From: an uncultured Bacteroides sp.
GTDB lineage: Bacteria; Bacteroidota; Bacteroidia; Bacteroidales; Bacteroidaceae
Reading direction: 5' to 3'
Assembly (NCBI RefSeq): GCF_910578895.1
Contig: NZ_CAJTSC010000001.1
Location: forward strand, 192,677 to 256,676
Length of the DNA: 64,000 nucleotides
In this document: piece by piece, positions 25,519 to 36,011 of the stretch
How positions within the stretch are numbered: position 1 is the first letter of the stretch
Layout of the letters: the number at the start of each line of letters is the position of its first letter
Translations under genes and position numbers: made by a program
Notes under the pieces: generated by a model
Told to the model about the DNA's origin: nothing
Databases searched by the model: none
What the model saw: the letters and a program-made list of their open reading frames with translations, nothing else

Positions 25519-27723
25519 TTATTTTCCAGCCAAACCATCAGCAAAACCTGCATAAGTCGGCTTGCGATTATAATCCAGATCCCAAAGTCCCACAGGTTCA
25601 CCACCTCTCCAACCAGAATCGGTAGGGCTATCGGTGGCACACCATTGCGTGATACCATACTGCTGGGCAACAGGAATAATCTCGAAGTACTTGGAAATAA
25701 TGAAGCGATAGAATTCCGCCATTTTGAGGTATTGCTCAAAAGTAACATCCTCCGTCTTCAAAGCTGTACCGAAAGCTTTATCCACAACACCCATATCCAG
25801 TTCAGAAATCTTAATCAACTTGCCACTTTCTGCCAATATTTGAAACATCTTGACAATGGCATCTTCTTGAGCTTTTTGGTCTTCTTCTTTCAATATATAG
25901 CTGACGTGCATCTGTGTACCGATACCATCAATCTTAGTTACACCATCAGCTTCCCATGTCTTAATCCAATGTACCAAGCTCTGTGCTTTCTTGTTACCGT
26001 CCCACCATGATTCCAAATTGTAGTCATTGACAAAGAGCTTCAAAGGAGCAGTACCGCCATTTTCTGCATAATACTTACGGGCAGCAGCCACTACAATACG
26101 AACGTAATCTTCGCTACCCAAGTAGTCTTGCCAATAGAAATTGTTCTTAGCATCCTCAGCAGAAACGTTGCTGGCAGACTGCAAAGGATAGAATTCTTCT
26201 TTACCGGCACCGGAAATAGCTTCGTTCACTACATCCCAAGTAGTTACATAACCAGCTGTAGCTTTCATCATACCCTCTACCCAACTGTTCATAGCCTCTG
26301 TAAGATATTCTTTCTTTTCCTCGGGAGTCTTCTCTATAATCTGATCAGGAGTTCCACCGGAAACATACCCTTCTCCCTCGCTAGACAAAGAATGATAACC
26401 GTTACTATTCCATCCATTTGCGTTACCAGCTTCAAAGTCGCTATTATCAATCAGGTTTTTATTACTTCCTGACTCTACAAGTTTAACATTATCCAAAAAT
26501 AATGTTCCAACAAAATCCCCAAAATTCAATGTTACTTTGTCTTTATCACTACCGTCTAAAGTAAATGAAATCTTGACCTCTTCCCATGTTTGCCCAAAAA
26601 CCAAAGATGGCTTATACTCTTGAGCACCTGTAGCCTCACATTGTAAAAAGACAGCAGAAGAATAAGGATCAGAAGCCTTGCCCATAGCAGTTAAAGTGTA
26701 TTCAACCCCCGCCGATAAAGGTTCACTCAACTTATACCATGCTTGAGCTCTCCAATTATCCGTTTGTTTCACAGTATTTGTTATCTTCAAACAATAACCA
26801 CCACTGCCACCACCCGAACTTTCGGTTTCAACAGAATAGGTAAAAGCATGCCACGCATATTTTTCCCAATTTGTAGTTTCTCCAGTCTCAAAGTCACCAT
26901 TATCTATCAGATTTTCAGTGTCTCCATCGGCTGTCAAAACCATGTTGTCTATATCCCACCACCCGGCATAATGTCCAAAAACAAGTTTAAGGTTTTGACC
27001 ATTTTCATAATCGGGAGTAAAAGAGACAGAATAATCATCCCATTCATCAGAAATACCTACTTCAGGAATTCCATATTTGTCTTCCGAGCCAGCAGTCATC
27101 ACCCAAAGATTCAGCTTAAATGGATTTTCTGCTTTAGCACGAAAAGATAAATTGTATTTTTGACCTTGCTGCAAATTACTTAACAGTTTACAATATAGCT
27201 GACCATCCCAATTATTTGCCGCTGTTGGATTAACAATATGCAGATATTTATTCCCCGATACATCAGGTACTCCAGGAATAATAATCGGTTGAATCAATGA
27301 ATTCAGATACTTATTATTCTGCTGTGCGTGCCAAGCCAATGTATGTCCATAAATGGTCATTCCGGCTGCTTGAGCTGCAGAAACAAATTTTTCCACAGTC
27401 GCAAAATCCATATCACCTTTATCGTTTACACACGAAGCGTATTTCATGGCATTACCTGCCGTCATCTCATCGAAATTGGAGATGGCCATAGCATGTACCA
27501 TTTCTCCTTTCAGAAAATCACTCGCCGACAGTGCAATTCCCAACTTAAAGTCGGGACTTGCACTTCTGTCTATATATGTTTTCAATGCATCGTAAGCATT
27601 GAGATATTCATATTGGGCTATACTTTCCGGCTTCTCAGTCTTGAAGTCAACGATTTGGTCATCGGCACAAGAGGCAAGCGACAGCAATAAGCCCAAGGAT
27701 AATGAGTATTTAATTGTTTTCAT
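25519..27723 (-). CDS. xyn10C: GH10 endo-xylanase split by a tandem CBM insert, lipoprotein
   Basis: 734 aa from ATG at 27723, chosen because it gives a clean lipoprotein signal (MKTIKYSLSLGLLLSLASC, Cys19); a farther ATG at 27765 adds 14 residues. The GH10 barrel begins about residue 40 (FKLGIALSASDF, TIYGHTLAWH) and is interrupted at about 154-456 by two CBM4/9-like sandwiches with similar LIDNGDFE/LIDNSDFE starts. The barrel resumes with acid/base E501 in TTWDVVNEAI and nucleophile E641 in IKISELDMG. This architecture is typical of the surface xylanase at the end of xus operons, where it cuts long chains that the Xus proteins bind and import. The gene symbol follows that family usage. Confidence 0.92.
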   Translation of the reverse strand: MKTIKYSLSLGLLLSLASCADDQIVDFKTEKPESIAQYEYLNAYDALKTYIDRSASPDFKLGIALSASDFLKGEMVHAMAISNFDEMTAGNAMKYASCVNDKGDMDFATVEKFVSAAQAAGMTIYGHTLAWHAQQNNKYLNSLIQPIIIPGVPDVSGNKYLHIVNPTAANNWDGQLYCKLLSNLQQGQKYNLSFRAKAENPFKLNLWVMTAGSEDKYGIPEVGISDEWDDYSVSFTPDYENGQNLKLVFGHYAGWWDIDNMVLTADGDTENLIDNGDFETGETTNWEKYAWHAFTYSVETESSGGGSGGYCLKITNTVKQTDNWRAQAWYKLSEPLSAGVEYTLTAMGKASDPYSSAVFLQCEATGAQEYKPSLVFGQTWEEVKISFTLDGSDKDKVTLNFGDFVGTLFLDNVKLVESGSNKNLIDNSDFEAGNANGWNSNGYHSLSSEGEGYVSGGTPDQIIEKTPEEKKEYLTEAMNSWVEGMMKATAGYVTTWDVVNEAISGAGKEEFYPLQSASNVSAEDAKNNFYWQDYLGSEDYVRIVVAAARKYYAENGGTAPLKLFVNDYNLESWWDGNKKAQSLVHWIKTWEADGVTKIDGIGTQMHVSYILKEEDQKAQEDAIVKMFQILAESGKLIKISELDMGVVDKAFGTALKTEDVTFEQYLKMAEFYRFIISKYFEIIPVAQQYGITQWCATDSPTDSGWRGGEPVGLWDLDYNRKPTYAGFADGLAGK

Positions 27724-27772
27724 TGTATAATCATTTATTAACATATTTCTTATTCTTTTCATCAATATGCAA

Positions 27773-28180
27773 TTAAGGGTAACGATAAGTGGTAAATGTA
27801 AAACTCCTATAATTCACCACATAATTCGGATCTGTATCCTTCTTCAACAACACACGTATGGTTACACTTCTGGGCGTACCGTTCAAGTTCAGATAACGCT
27901 CATTATGCAATCCGGAATATTGCAAAGAAACCTCCGAACCATCCGAAGAATAAGCTTCCCATTCGTAATGTAATGAACTATCCGGCACGTCCATTACAAT
28001 ATGGATGAATCCGGACAAGGCATTCAGTGACATCCGGTTATCCAACTCAGCCGTTATAGGAGGCGTATAAGGGTCGTATAACACTGCGGTATAACTTCCC
28101 GTGATATTGACAGTCGGTCCGCTTTGTGCACAAAGCAGAAGAGGAAGACATAAAAATATAAATATTAAAAATCTTTTCAT
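27773..28180 (-). CDS. small secreted beta-rich protein of the xus operon
   Basis: 135 aa with a signal peptide (MKRFLIFIFLCLPLLLCAQ). The mature 115 residues look like a single beta-sandwich (alternating hydrophobic strands, ending FTFTTYRYP). No lipobox and no catalytic motif are seen, and I do not recognise a named family. It lies 60 bp after the xusE-like gene and 49 bp before the GH10 start, on the same strand, so it is co-transcribed with the xylan uptake genes. A periplasmic or secreted accessory binding role is possible but not shown by the sequence. Confidence 0.7.
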   Translation of the reverse strand: MKRFLIFIFLCLPLLLCAQSGPTVNITGSYTAVLYDPYTPPITAELDNRMSLNALSGFIHIVMDVPDSSLHYEWEAYSSDGSEVSLQYSGLHNERYLNLNGTPRSVTIRVLLKKDTDPNYVVNYRSFTFTTYRYP

Positions 28181-28240
28181 GATTGAATGTTTTTAGTTAT
28201 TATCTAACATTATGTCAATTGGTCGTTTAAACGTTTCCAT

Positions 28241-29287
28241 TTAATTAGCTTTATACTTAGGAGTAAATACCTCCATCTTATTAGTTCCGCGTGTCTGCAG
28301 TACCAATGTATCTTTCGTTGCGACTTCCTTGATTCCGAAATTTACATTATATTCGAGATAAATAGCATCACGATCTTTATTTCCCCAAGCTTTTTTCTCT
28401 CCGTCTTCTACAAACTTACCGGAACCAGTTGCGGTAATTCCTGTTGTGCCCGAAGTGATGGTACATTCGTTGTCGTCATTGAAAGTCAGCAACAAATCGC
28501 ACTTCATGGTTGTACCATCAGCAGTATTTGTGCTGACAGGGAAAACCGCCGTATTCAGCGAACGGGTAGTAATGCCGCAAACTTCATCCTTTTCTACAGT
28601 CTGCGCATGGCGTACGGAAGTTGTAACCGTTCCGTTTTCCGTAATCTTGTCTACGCCGCGACGCAGATAAAAAGCATGCCACGGATTCATGTATTTTACA
28701 CAATAGAGGACGTAGTCTTTAGGCAATACGCTCCAATAATCGGAATTGGTACGTACAGGTGTATCACCCTCAATCAAAGGAGTACCCGTGAGGATGCGGT
28801 TTGCACCGGTTTGTCCTTTCATTACCACCGGAATGACATAATTACATCCCAACGCCTTTTCATCAGCAAAGAAAGCATCGGTGAGCTGTACCTCCACATT
28901 TCCCCAAAGCGCGCCATTGTAATTGATTTTATCGCCGCCCAACGTGTAATAATCGGATGGCATAGGCAATACAGGCGTTCCGTCCTCAAAAAAGAGGTTG
29001 TCGCAAAGCGTATTGTCTACGGCAATATCTACGGTAATATTTTTACCGCTGTATGCCCCTCCCATAGTGGAATAGATGGCACATTTGTGCTGACGGTCGG
29101 GAGTATTGTCCACAACCTCATCATTGCCAAGCACTATCGTACGTATCGGATACTGGTAGGCAAAGTACACGGAAGTACCCCCTTCGTAATCGGGAAAAGA
29201 TTTATCCGCATTCTCACATGAAGAAAAAGCAAACGCCAAGCCACCTAAGGCAATTATAGATACTAATTTATTCAGTTTCATTTCCAT
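28241..29287 (-). CDS. xusE: XusE-like surface xylan-binding lipoprotein
   Basis: 348 aa with a lipoprotein signal (Cys24 in AFSSCEN); the second Met (29281) is an alternative start. The N-terminal half resembles the DUF1735 fold common in PUL surface proteins (SVYFAYQYPIRTI, DIAVDNTL, GCNYVIPVVMKG). The C-terminal part is another beta domain. In xylan PULs this position, between the second SusD and GH10, is held by XusE, a poorly conserved surface glycan-binding protein. The name is assigned on position and domain type, not on close sequence identity. Confidence 0.75.
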   Translation of the reverse strand: MEMKLNKLVSIIALGGLAFAFSSCENADKSFPDYEGGTSVYFAYQYPIRTIVLGNDEVVDNTPDRQHKCAIYSTMGGAYSGKNITVDIAVDNTLCDNLFFEDGTPVLPMPSDYYTLGGDKINYNGALWGNVEVQLTDAFFADEKALGCNYVIPVVMKGQTGANRILTGTPLIEGDTPVRTNSDYWSVLPKDYVLYCVKYMNPWHAFYLRRGVDKITENGTVTTSVRHAQTVEKDEVCGITTRSLNTAVFPVSTNTADGTTMKCDLLLTFNDDNECTITSGTTGITATGSGKFVEDGEKKAWGNKDRDAIYLEYNVNFGIKEVATKDTLVLQTRGTNKMEVFTPKYKAN

Positions 29288-29316
29288 ATTCTTTTTTGCA
29301 TTTTATAATAATGAGA

Positions 29317-31119
29317 TTACCATCCCTTATTTTGTTGCAGATTACTCCACTTCAACATTTCACCGTAAGGAATAGGACCATAATACATATAATCTTTATA
29401 GTTTCTATCTTCTACATCAATTACCTTGTAACTCAGGTCGTCACCTACTTTTTCTATCTGCATGCCCTTAGCTTTCTCTTCCAGAGGCATTTTCCAACGG
29501 CGGATATCCCAGAAGCGTTTGTTCTCAAAACAGAGTTCTATACGGCGCTCGTTACGAATAAGTTGTGCCATCTTATCCTTATCTTCCTTGATGCTCTCCA
29601 GGTATGCATCGTTTTGGTCTACTCCGCCACGAACACGGATTGCCTTGATTACATCATAAGCGCTGTAAGCATTGCCGCCCTTCTTCGTCGGTCCCCAAGC
29701 ATCATTTGCCGCTTCGGCATAAGCAAGGAATATCTCAGTATAACGGATACGAACCGGAATATGGTACTTGGCATTCAATGAATTGGGATTAACGCTACAA
29801 TCCTCACGTAACAATTTACGCATATAATAACCCGTACGTGTGGAAGTATTCAATTGGTTCAAACCATTGTCTTGCTTTTTATCCGCATCGGGATAGAGAC
29901 CGGTAACAATAACTTTATCCTTGAATTTGGCTTCGTTGAACAGAATATACTTAGCCAAACGAGGATCGCGTCCGGTATAAGGATCGTTTTCCGAATAACC
30001 GCTATTAGCCTTATCGGTAATAGGATAACCATTTGCCATAGGGAAGGCATCCACCAAATTCTGAGTAGGATTAATACGTCCGCTACCATAAAGTGTAGGC
30101 GGGAAATTATCTTTCTCCTGCTTGATACCTATATCCCAGTCTTCTGTTCCGATGCTCTTGTTACCTCTCCAAAGTATTTCGGCAGTAACCGCACCCGAAC
30201 CTAAGTTATCCAGTTCGTCCGTATTCATGTACCAGGTATTGCCTCTTTGGTCAAGACCTGCTGTTCCACCGATACGGTTCAATACCGTCGCCGCATACTT
30301 CGCAGCAGTTTCCGAAGTAACTTCCGAGCCGTCTCTATACGCAGGACTGGCAGCAAGTAATGCCACTTGTGCCTTGATAGCTTCAGCTATTTTGGCAGTG
30401 ACACGACCGCGCTGGTAGGTACCGAAAACCAAGTTATAGTTTCCTAATTTAGCACCGATTTCTTTATACTTGGCAGGCACCTCAGCGTCACTACCGATAT
30501 TTTCATACTCCAACGGCAAGAGTTCGGATGCCAGTTCCAAATCCTTAAAAATCGATTTTACACACTCGCTGAAAGGAGCACGTGCCTGATTAAAATCGGA
30601 AGAACTGCCTTCCGGCTCGAAAAGCATCGGCACACCCAACAGTTGTCCGTCTTCCGTCCAACCGCCATGAGCCATCAGCAAATAGTAATAGTTTAGGGCA
30701 CGAAGCGCATAAGCCTCTCCGCTGAGCTTGTCTATAAACATTTTATTCGTAACCTCGTTATTTGCCCAACTCACCTGGTCAACAATGCCTAAAAAGGTAT
30801 TGAGGTATTGTATAGCAGCTTTGCGGGCTTGCCATTGTTCCATAGGATTATTATTTGAAGCCCATGAACCGAGAGCCATTTTGGAATAGCTGCTTTCCTT
30901 GTCATTAGTCACAGCATCGTCAGTGGCAACATCGGATACACTGACGTTTTCGTAAGGCAACATGGCATAACCATATCCCAACAAGCCGACGGCATAATTG
31001 GGATCGGTAAGCATCTCCTCAACACCACGATTATTCTCCTTGGCAGGTTCGAAAAGATCCTCACAAGCGGAGAGAGTGGCTAACAGAACTGTAGATAATA
31101 TGATATTTCTTAGTTTCAT
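29317..31119 (-). CDS. xusD: SusD-family xylan-binding lipoprotein (second)
   Basis: 600 aa with a lipoprotein signal (MKLRNIILSTVLLATLSAC, Cys19). The all-helical TPR-like SusD fold is recognised from GEAYALRALNYYYLLMAHGGW, LARAPFSECVKSIFKDLE-like segments and the C-terminal RNERRIELCFENKRFWDIRRW block. It would form a lid over the SusC-type barrel encoded 18 bp upstream and deliver xylooligosaccharides to it. It is the fourth gene of the xus operon. Confidence 0.92.
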   Translation of the reverse strand: MKLRNIILSTVLLATLSACEDLFEPAKENNRGVEEMLTDPNYAVGLLGYGYAMLPYENVSVSDVATDDAVTNDKESSYSKMALGSWASNNNPMEQWQARKAAIQYLNTFLGIVDQVSWANNEVTNKMFIDKLSGEAYALRALNYYYLLMAHGGWTEDGQLLGVPMLFEPEGSSSDFNQARAPFSECVKSIFKDLELASELLPLEYENIGSDAEVPAKYKEIGAKLGNYNLVFGTYQRGRVTAKIAEAIKAQVALLAASPAYRDGSEVTSETAAKYAATVLNRIGGTAGLDQRGNTWYMNTDELDNLGSGAVTAEILWRGNKSIGTEDWDIGIKQEKDNFPPTLYGSGRINPTQNLVDAFPMANGYPITDKANSGYSENDPYTGRDPRLAKYILFNEAKFKDKVIVTGLYPDADKKQDNGLNQLNTSTRTGYYMRKLLREDCSVNPNSLNAKYHIPVRIRYTEIFLAYAEAANDAWGPTKKGGNAYSAYDVIKAIRVRGGVDQNDAYLESIKEDKDKMAQLIRNERRIELCFENKRFWDIRRWKMPLEEKAKGMQIEKVGDDLSYKVIDVEDRNYKDYMYYGPIPYGEMLKWSNLQQNKGW

Positions 31120-31137
31120 TTGTTCCAGTTTTTTTAA

Positions 31138-34002
31138 TTAAAATACTGCTTTTACACCAATATTGTAGAACCGGGTCTGCGGTGCGCTGCCCACGTTCAT
31201 TTCCATGTGTTTACGCTCTTTCGAGATAGTAAGCAGATTTGCCCCGCTTACATAAGCAGAAAACTCGTTGATAAAGGTATTGCGTAATACTCGTTTGGGC
31301 AAATCGTAAGTAATCTGTACTTTCGCCAAATCGAAACGGTTTGCCTTATACAGCCAGTAGTCTGAAGAGCGGAAGTTATTGCTTGAGCTTGTAGCAGACA
31401 GACGCGGATATGTTGCAGTAGCGGCAGTTGCTTCCGTCCAACGATTGCGGACTATGGCAGAATACTTATCATCTCCATCTATCCAATAGTAAGAACTGTT
31501 CTTCATGCCATAAGAACCGAAACCACCTGTACCCAAAGCAAAGAATGTAAAGTTTCTCCACTTAGCAGTCAGATTAATGCCGAGTGTGAAAGGCGCACCA
31601 TACCATCCTCCTTTACCCAAATAGATTTCATCTTTCTCATCAATAACACCATCATTGTTCTGGTCTACATATTTAATGTCGCCGGGACGAACAGTGCTGC
31701 CCAATTTTTGTTCAGGACTGTCTTTTATCTCCTCTTCACTCTGGAAAAGTCCTGCACTTTGAAGTCCCCAAACGCCATCAATGGGTTTGCCTTCGCGATA
31801 GCGGTAGGCGTCATCGTAAATCTCGTCACGTTTGGTGACTTTGGTATCATAATATGTTCCCGATACGCCCAATGACAAATCAACCTCGCCGAAACGCTTG
31901 TTGGCATTCACACTGAAATCGAAGCCTATACGGCGGTTATTGTTATAGTTCATTACAGCCATGAACGACGCAGCCGGATAACCCGTATTAAGATGTGACG
32001 GGAAGAAAGTGGGCTGATTTATCAGATATCCTTCGGTAGAATTGATAAAGAACGAAGCATCCGCTGTTATCAATCTGTTCCACAACGATGTTCTCAAGTT
32101 CGCAGAAAACTCTTTACGCTTGATAAACGACAGGTCATTATTCTGCCCTCTTGTAGAGATGGTGTATTTGCCCGCCGGACCATCATACCAGGCATAACCG
32201 TCGTTTTGAGTCCATACCGATTCGTAAAGATAGAATTCCTTATCACCCATCACCAGGTCGATATCCTGATTAAGAATACTACCGGACACACTGAACATCA
32301 AATCATCAACAACCGGAGAGTCCTTCAAAAAGTTCTCGCCACTCAAACGCCATCCCAATGTCAGTGAAGGAGAAAGAGCCTGACGATGTCCTTCGGCAAG
32401 CTTGGCAGAGTGAATTAATGCCGCGCCAAAATCGGCATAATAACGTTGCTGATAATTGTAACCCATCTGCAATGCCAGATTAGCATTACTGATACGATGA
32501 TATTGACCGGCAACCGTCTGCTGATAACCGTTGGCTATAAGCATCGCCGATACATTATGATGCTTTTTGAATGTGTTCTGATAGTTGAATTGTCCGGAGA
32601 AAGCAACCGTCTGCTTGTCGGCACTGCCACCGACATTTTGGGTTCCGGGCTTTTCATCGTTGCCTTCCTTAGTCAACGCCACAATCACATCCTTTCCGCC
32701 ATAATTAGCCCAAGTAGGGATGAAGACCGCATACTTATTGTCAAAAGAAGTGGTATAAGAGGTGGCATAGTCTACCGCGAACATTGCATTGAAAGAGAGC
32801 CCCTTCAACACTTTATCCAAATTGACATTCACGCCTGTATCGAACTGAAACTGACGGCTGGTCCACTTACTGCTTCCCGCTGCATAACCATCGGCAAACG
32901 CATTGGTAGGATTTGCCTGGCTACCGGCAAGGAAATATTTACCATCGATAATATTGGAAGTAGTACCCAGCAATTCCCACACACCCGAAGCGTTAGGATC
33001 AATCAGATCCAAAGGAATAAGCGGAGCCGCGTTTTGCGGGAAATTAGGACGCATTGTCGCTGCAGCATTCCAATAATCTCCCTTAGCGGTTTTCGAATTA
33101 TAGAATGTAGCGTTCGCATTGATATAGGCGCTGATAAAGCTATTGATATCCACATCCACATTACCACGTACATTGAAACGGTCGTTCATGTTATTCTTAG
33201 CCTCACCGAAATCAAGAAAATCGCCATTACGGTAATAGCTCACATTACTGTAGAAACGCGCACGTTTGCCGCCGCCGGTTATCTCTGCCGTTACTTCCGA
33301 ACGGTTATACGCTTTCTTTACATAATCTGAAGAATAGTAATCGATATTGGTATAACGATAAGGATTCAGTCCCGAACCGTGGTTATAAATCTGCTCTGCA
33401 GTATAAAGAGGGTTCGCGGCAGGATTATCATTCAAAAGAGCTTCATTGTAAAGAGTCATATATTCGGCAGAGCCCAAATATTCAGGATATGCCTTAGCTA
33501 CATGAAATCCGGTGTTGGCTCTGACACTTACGTTCAGTCCTTCCGTATTACCGCGTTTGGTGGTAATCACTATCGCGCCTTTGGCAGCTTTGCTACCATA
33601 AAGCACTACAGCCTGCGCACCTTTCAAGAATGAAATCTGAAATATTTCGGAAGGCATCACATTGTTGATATCACGGGGCACACCGTCAACCAAAACCAAA
33701 TAGCCGGCATTATCACCATCCATTCCCCACAATGAGTTACCGTTCCAACCACCTACATAGCCTTGCATATTGTCCAAGGTATAGGTATTATAATTCTTTT
33801 TCGTAAGTTCCTCTACATTGACTACAGAGACGCCACCCAACAGGTCTTTCTGAGCTACCTTGCGAAAAGCCACCTGCACCATTTGGTCTTCTTTGTTTGC
33901 CAATGAATCGGTTTCATTCCAATCTGTAGCCTGAGCACCGGCAAACATCGGAGAAGCGGCCAGCATAGCACAGAGAATGAATCTTGCTTGTATATATTTC
34001 AT
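31138..34002 (-). CDS. xusC: SusC-family TonB-dependent transporter (second), short N-terminus
   Basis: 954 aa with a signal peptide (1-24). Unlike the first SusC here it lacks the N-terminal carboxypeptidase-regulatory-like domain. The mature protein begins with a short TonB-contact segment (MVQVAFRKVAQKDLLGG) and goes straight into the plug (about 60-160, ILVLVDGVPRDINN-type loop, YGSKAAKGAIVITTKRG). The 22-strand barrel follows and ends in GVKAVF. The Lys-Arg-Gly end of the plug is conserved. It works with the SusD protein encoded next to import xylooligosaccharides using TonB-ExbBD energy. The short form is what is found at xusC in xylan operons. Confidence 0.9.
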   Translation of the reverse strand: MKYIQARFILCAMLAASPMFAGAQATDWNETDSLANKEDQMVQVAFRKVAQKDLLGGVSVVNVEELTKKNYNTYTLDNMQGYVGGWNGNSLWGMDGDNAGYLVLVDGVPRDINNVMPSEIFQISFLKGAQAVVLYGSKAAKGAIVITTKRGNTEGLNVSVRANTGFHVAKAYPEYLGSAEYMTLYNEALLNDNPAANPLYTAEQIYNHGSGLNPYRYTNIDYYSSDYVKKAYNRSEVTAEITGGGKRARFYSNVSYYRNGDFLDFGEAKNNMNDRFNVRGNVDVDINSFISAYINANATFYNSKTAKGDYWNAAATMRPNFPQNAAPLIPLDLIDPNASGVWELLGTTSNIIDGKYFLAGSQANPTNAFADGYAAGSSKWTSRQFQFDTGVNVNLDKVLKGLSFNAMFAVDYATSYTTSFDNKYAVFIPTWANYGGKDVIVALTKEGNDEKPGTQNVGGSADKQTVAFSGQFNYQNTFKKHHNVSAMLIANGYQQTVAGQYHRISNANLALQMGYNYQQRYYADFGAALIHSAKLAEGHRQALSPSLTLGWRLSGENFLKDSPVVDDLMFSVSGSILNQDIDLVMGDKEFYLYESVWTQNDGYAWYDGPAGKYTISTRGQNNDLSFIKRKEFSANLRTSLWNRLITADASFFINSTEGYLINQPTFFPSHLNTGYPAASFMAVMNYNNNRRIGFDFSVNANKRFGEVDLSLGVSGTYYDTKVTKRDEIYDDAYRYREGKPIDGVWGLQSAGLFQSEEEIKDSPEQKLGSTVRPGDIKYVDQNNDGVIDEKDEIYLGKGGWYGAPFTLGINLTAKWRNFTFFALGTGGFGSYGMKNSSYYWIDGDDKYSAIVRNRWTEATAATATYPRLSATSSSNNFRSSDYWLYKANRFDLAKVQITYDLPKRVLRNTFINEFSAYVSGANLLTISKERKHMEMNVGSAPQTRFYNIGVKAVF

Positions 34003-34047
34003 TGTTTATTCATTTATTGTTAAACATACTTTGTCGTTTTTCCACAA

Positions 34048-36009
34048 TTACCAACCGGGATTCTGTTCGAATTCAGGATAGAGATATACATCATCATCGG
34101 GTAAGGGGAACCAGTAATGCTTTGTCCCAAACACACGCTTCACAATCAATTCATGACGATAGTTGGCAACTTCCGCCTCCGCAGGATCGTTCGTTCTATA
34201 AAACTCCGGACTTTCCACACGGTCGAACTCAACAGAATACTTTTCTGTATAGGGAGCTTCCGTAAGCAGCAGCCAGCGTTGAAGGTCGTTGAAACGGAAA
34301 CCTTCCATAGCAAGTTCCACAGCACGTTCGCGACGGATTTCATCCATGAACTTTTTATTGTCTGCCAAATAAGAAGAATGAACTCCTTCCGCACCGCAAC
34401 GGGTACGAATCTTATTGATTGCCTCAAGAGCTGTCAACGAACAGTTATCCGACTTGGCAGACGGACCGCCAAGTACCGCACAACTTTCGGCATACATCAA
34501 ATAAATATCAGCCAAGCGCATGTACGGCAAGTAAGTATGCAAGTTACTACCCCAGTCATATTCCTTATCACCTTCATTACAAGTATGGGGAACAAATTTT
34601 TGGAAGAAATAACCGGTACGGCTTCCAAGGTCCGCAGAACGCATATCCGCACCTGTAGAAAGGTCACAATAAGCATAAGGCTTTTGTGCATCAGACAACT
34701 TGTCTTCCGCAATGACATAACGGAAACCATCGAATACGATATCATGATAGAAACGCGGGTCTCTATCCTTAAACGGATGTCTTTCATCAAATTCCGAATT
34801 ATCATCATCAATAGGAAGACCGTTCTTCATTCCATACATTGCTACAAGATTGGCAGTCGGCAAATGTATGATTTTATCATGAGCAACGAGTCCCGCAACT
34901 TTCGGTCCCCATATTTTCGCCATATTCCAGTTACTGTTATTGGCATTTCCACCACTTCCGGAAGGTCCACGGAATATAGCCTCTGTCGATCCGGGCATCA
35001 ACCAGCCTTGACGGCGGGTATAAAAAATGTCAGAGTAACAGTTCTTTGCACCGTTTGCCTTTTCATGGTCATAAATGTTCTTGTAATCAAATTCAGCAAG
35101 TGCATATTGTGTCTGTCCACCCTCTACCAAATCCAACAATTCTCCGAATGCTTGCGCGGCTTTTCTACAATATTCCTCATCGTAATTATAGGTATTAGTT
35201 CCACCAAGTTGTGCGCCGTTCTTCATCAAAGGACTTCCTGCCCACAGATAGTTTTTACCAAGATATCCCAACGCCATAATCTTATTAATACGCAATTGGT
35301 TTTTACCCTCTGTAGCTTTACCTGTAGATGTTTTATCCCAATCGATAGGCAACAAATCGGCGGCACGACGGAAATCGGCAGCAGCTTTATCCGCACATTC
35401 CTGATAACTCAGTCGTGGTAAAGTCAATTCTTGACCCGCATCAAACACTTGATCGATATAGGGCAAACCACCCCAATAAGTCATCAACTCAAAGTGCCAC
35501 CATGCACGAAAGAAATAGAGCTGACCGGCAATCAAGTTTTTTTCTTCTTGGGTGCCAACCAATTTATCCAAATTAGCCAGACCTACATTAGCCTTACGGA
35601 TGCAATACCAAGAGTGCGGCCACAAAGAATGGTCAAACGCGTTGGTAGAAGTGGGATTACTGGGATTTCTGTATAGCCAACATTGACCATTACTTTGCCA
35701 AGCACGGAAATTACCCAAATCGGCCTGATGTGTCATGTGTGCATCGCCCATAGAATTAAAAAGTTCATCGTCACCCCAGTTCCAAGATGTACAGTAGTTA
35801 CACTTTTCCTTATCAGGTATACAATTGTATATTTCCTCTATGAATCCTTGAAAATTACGGTAATTCTTGAACGCATCTTCTTCGGACACCGTAGATTCCG
35901 GACTTTTGTCCAAATAATCTTCGCAGGATGTCGTGCCAAGTCCTACTGAAAGAGACAGAAGACCTGCATAAAAAAGAGTTTTATATGTATTATATTTCAT
36001 TTTGTACAT
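34048..36009 (-). CDS. xusB: SusD-family xylan-binding lipoprotein (first)
   Basis: 653 aa with a lipoprotein signal (Cys29 in GTTSCEDYL). A start at the second Met (36000) is equally plausible. It has SusD hallmarks: LIAGQLYFFRAWWHFELMTY, SYQECADKAAADFRRAADLL and RRERAVELAMEGFRFNDLQRW near the C-terminus. The protein binds xylan chains at the surface and caps the transporter encoded immediately upstream (2-bp gap). Together with the second pair it gives the duplicated xusAB-xusCD arrangement, thought to handle differently decorated or sized oligosaccharides. Confidence 0.92.
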   Translation of the reverse strand: MYKMKYNTYKTLFYAGLLSLSVGLGTTSCEDYLDKSPESTVSEEDAFKNYRNFQGFIEEIYNCIPDKEKCNYCTSWNWGDDELFNSMGDAHMTHQADLGNFRAWQSNGQCWLYRNPSNPTSTNAFDHSLWPHSWYCIRKANVGLANLDKLVGTQEEKNLIAGQLYFFRAWWHFELMTYWGGLPYIDQVFDAGQELTLPRLSYQECADKAAADFRRAADLLPIDWDKTSTGKATEGKNQLRINKIMALGYLGKNYLWAGSPLMKNGAQLGGTNTYNYDEEYCRKAAQAFGELLDLVEGGQTQYALAEFDYKNIYDHEKANGAKNCYSDIFYTRRQGWLMPGSTEAIFRGPSGSGGNANNSNWNMAKIWGPKVAGLVAHDKIIHLPTANLVAMYGMKNGLPIDDDNSEFDERHPFKDRDPRFYHDIVFDGFRYVIAEDKLSDAQKPYAYCDLSTGADMRSADLGSRTGYFFQKFVPHTCNEGDKEYDWGSNLHTYLPYMRLADIYLMYAESCAVLGGPSAKSDNCSLTALEAINKIRTRCGAEGVHSSYLADNKKFMDEIRRERAVELAMEGFRFNDLQRWLLLTEAPYTEKYSVEFDRVESPEFYRTNDPAEAEVANYRHELIVKRVFGTKHYWFPLPDDDVYLYPEFEQNPGW

Positions 36010-36011
36010 TA

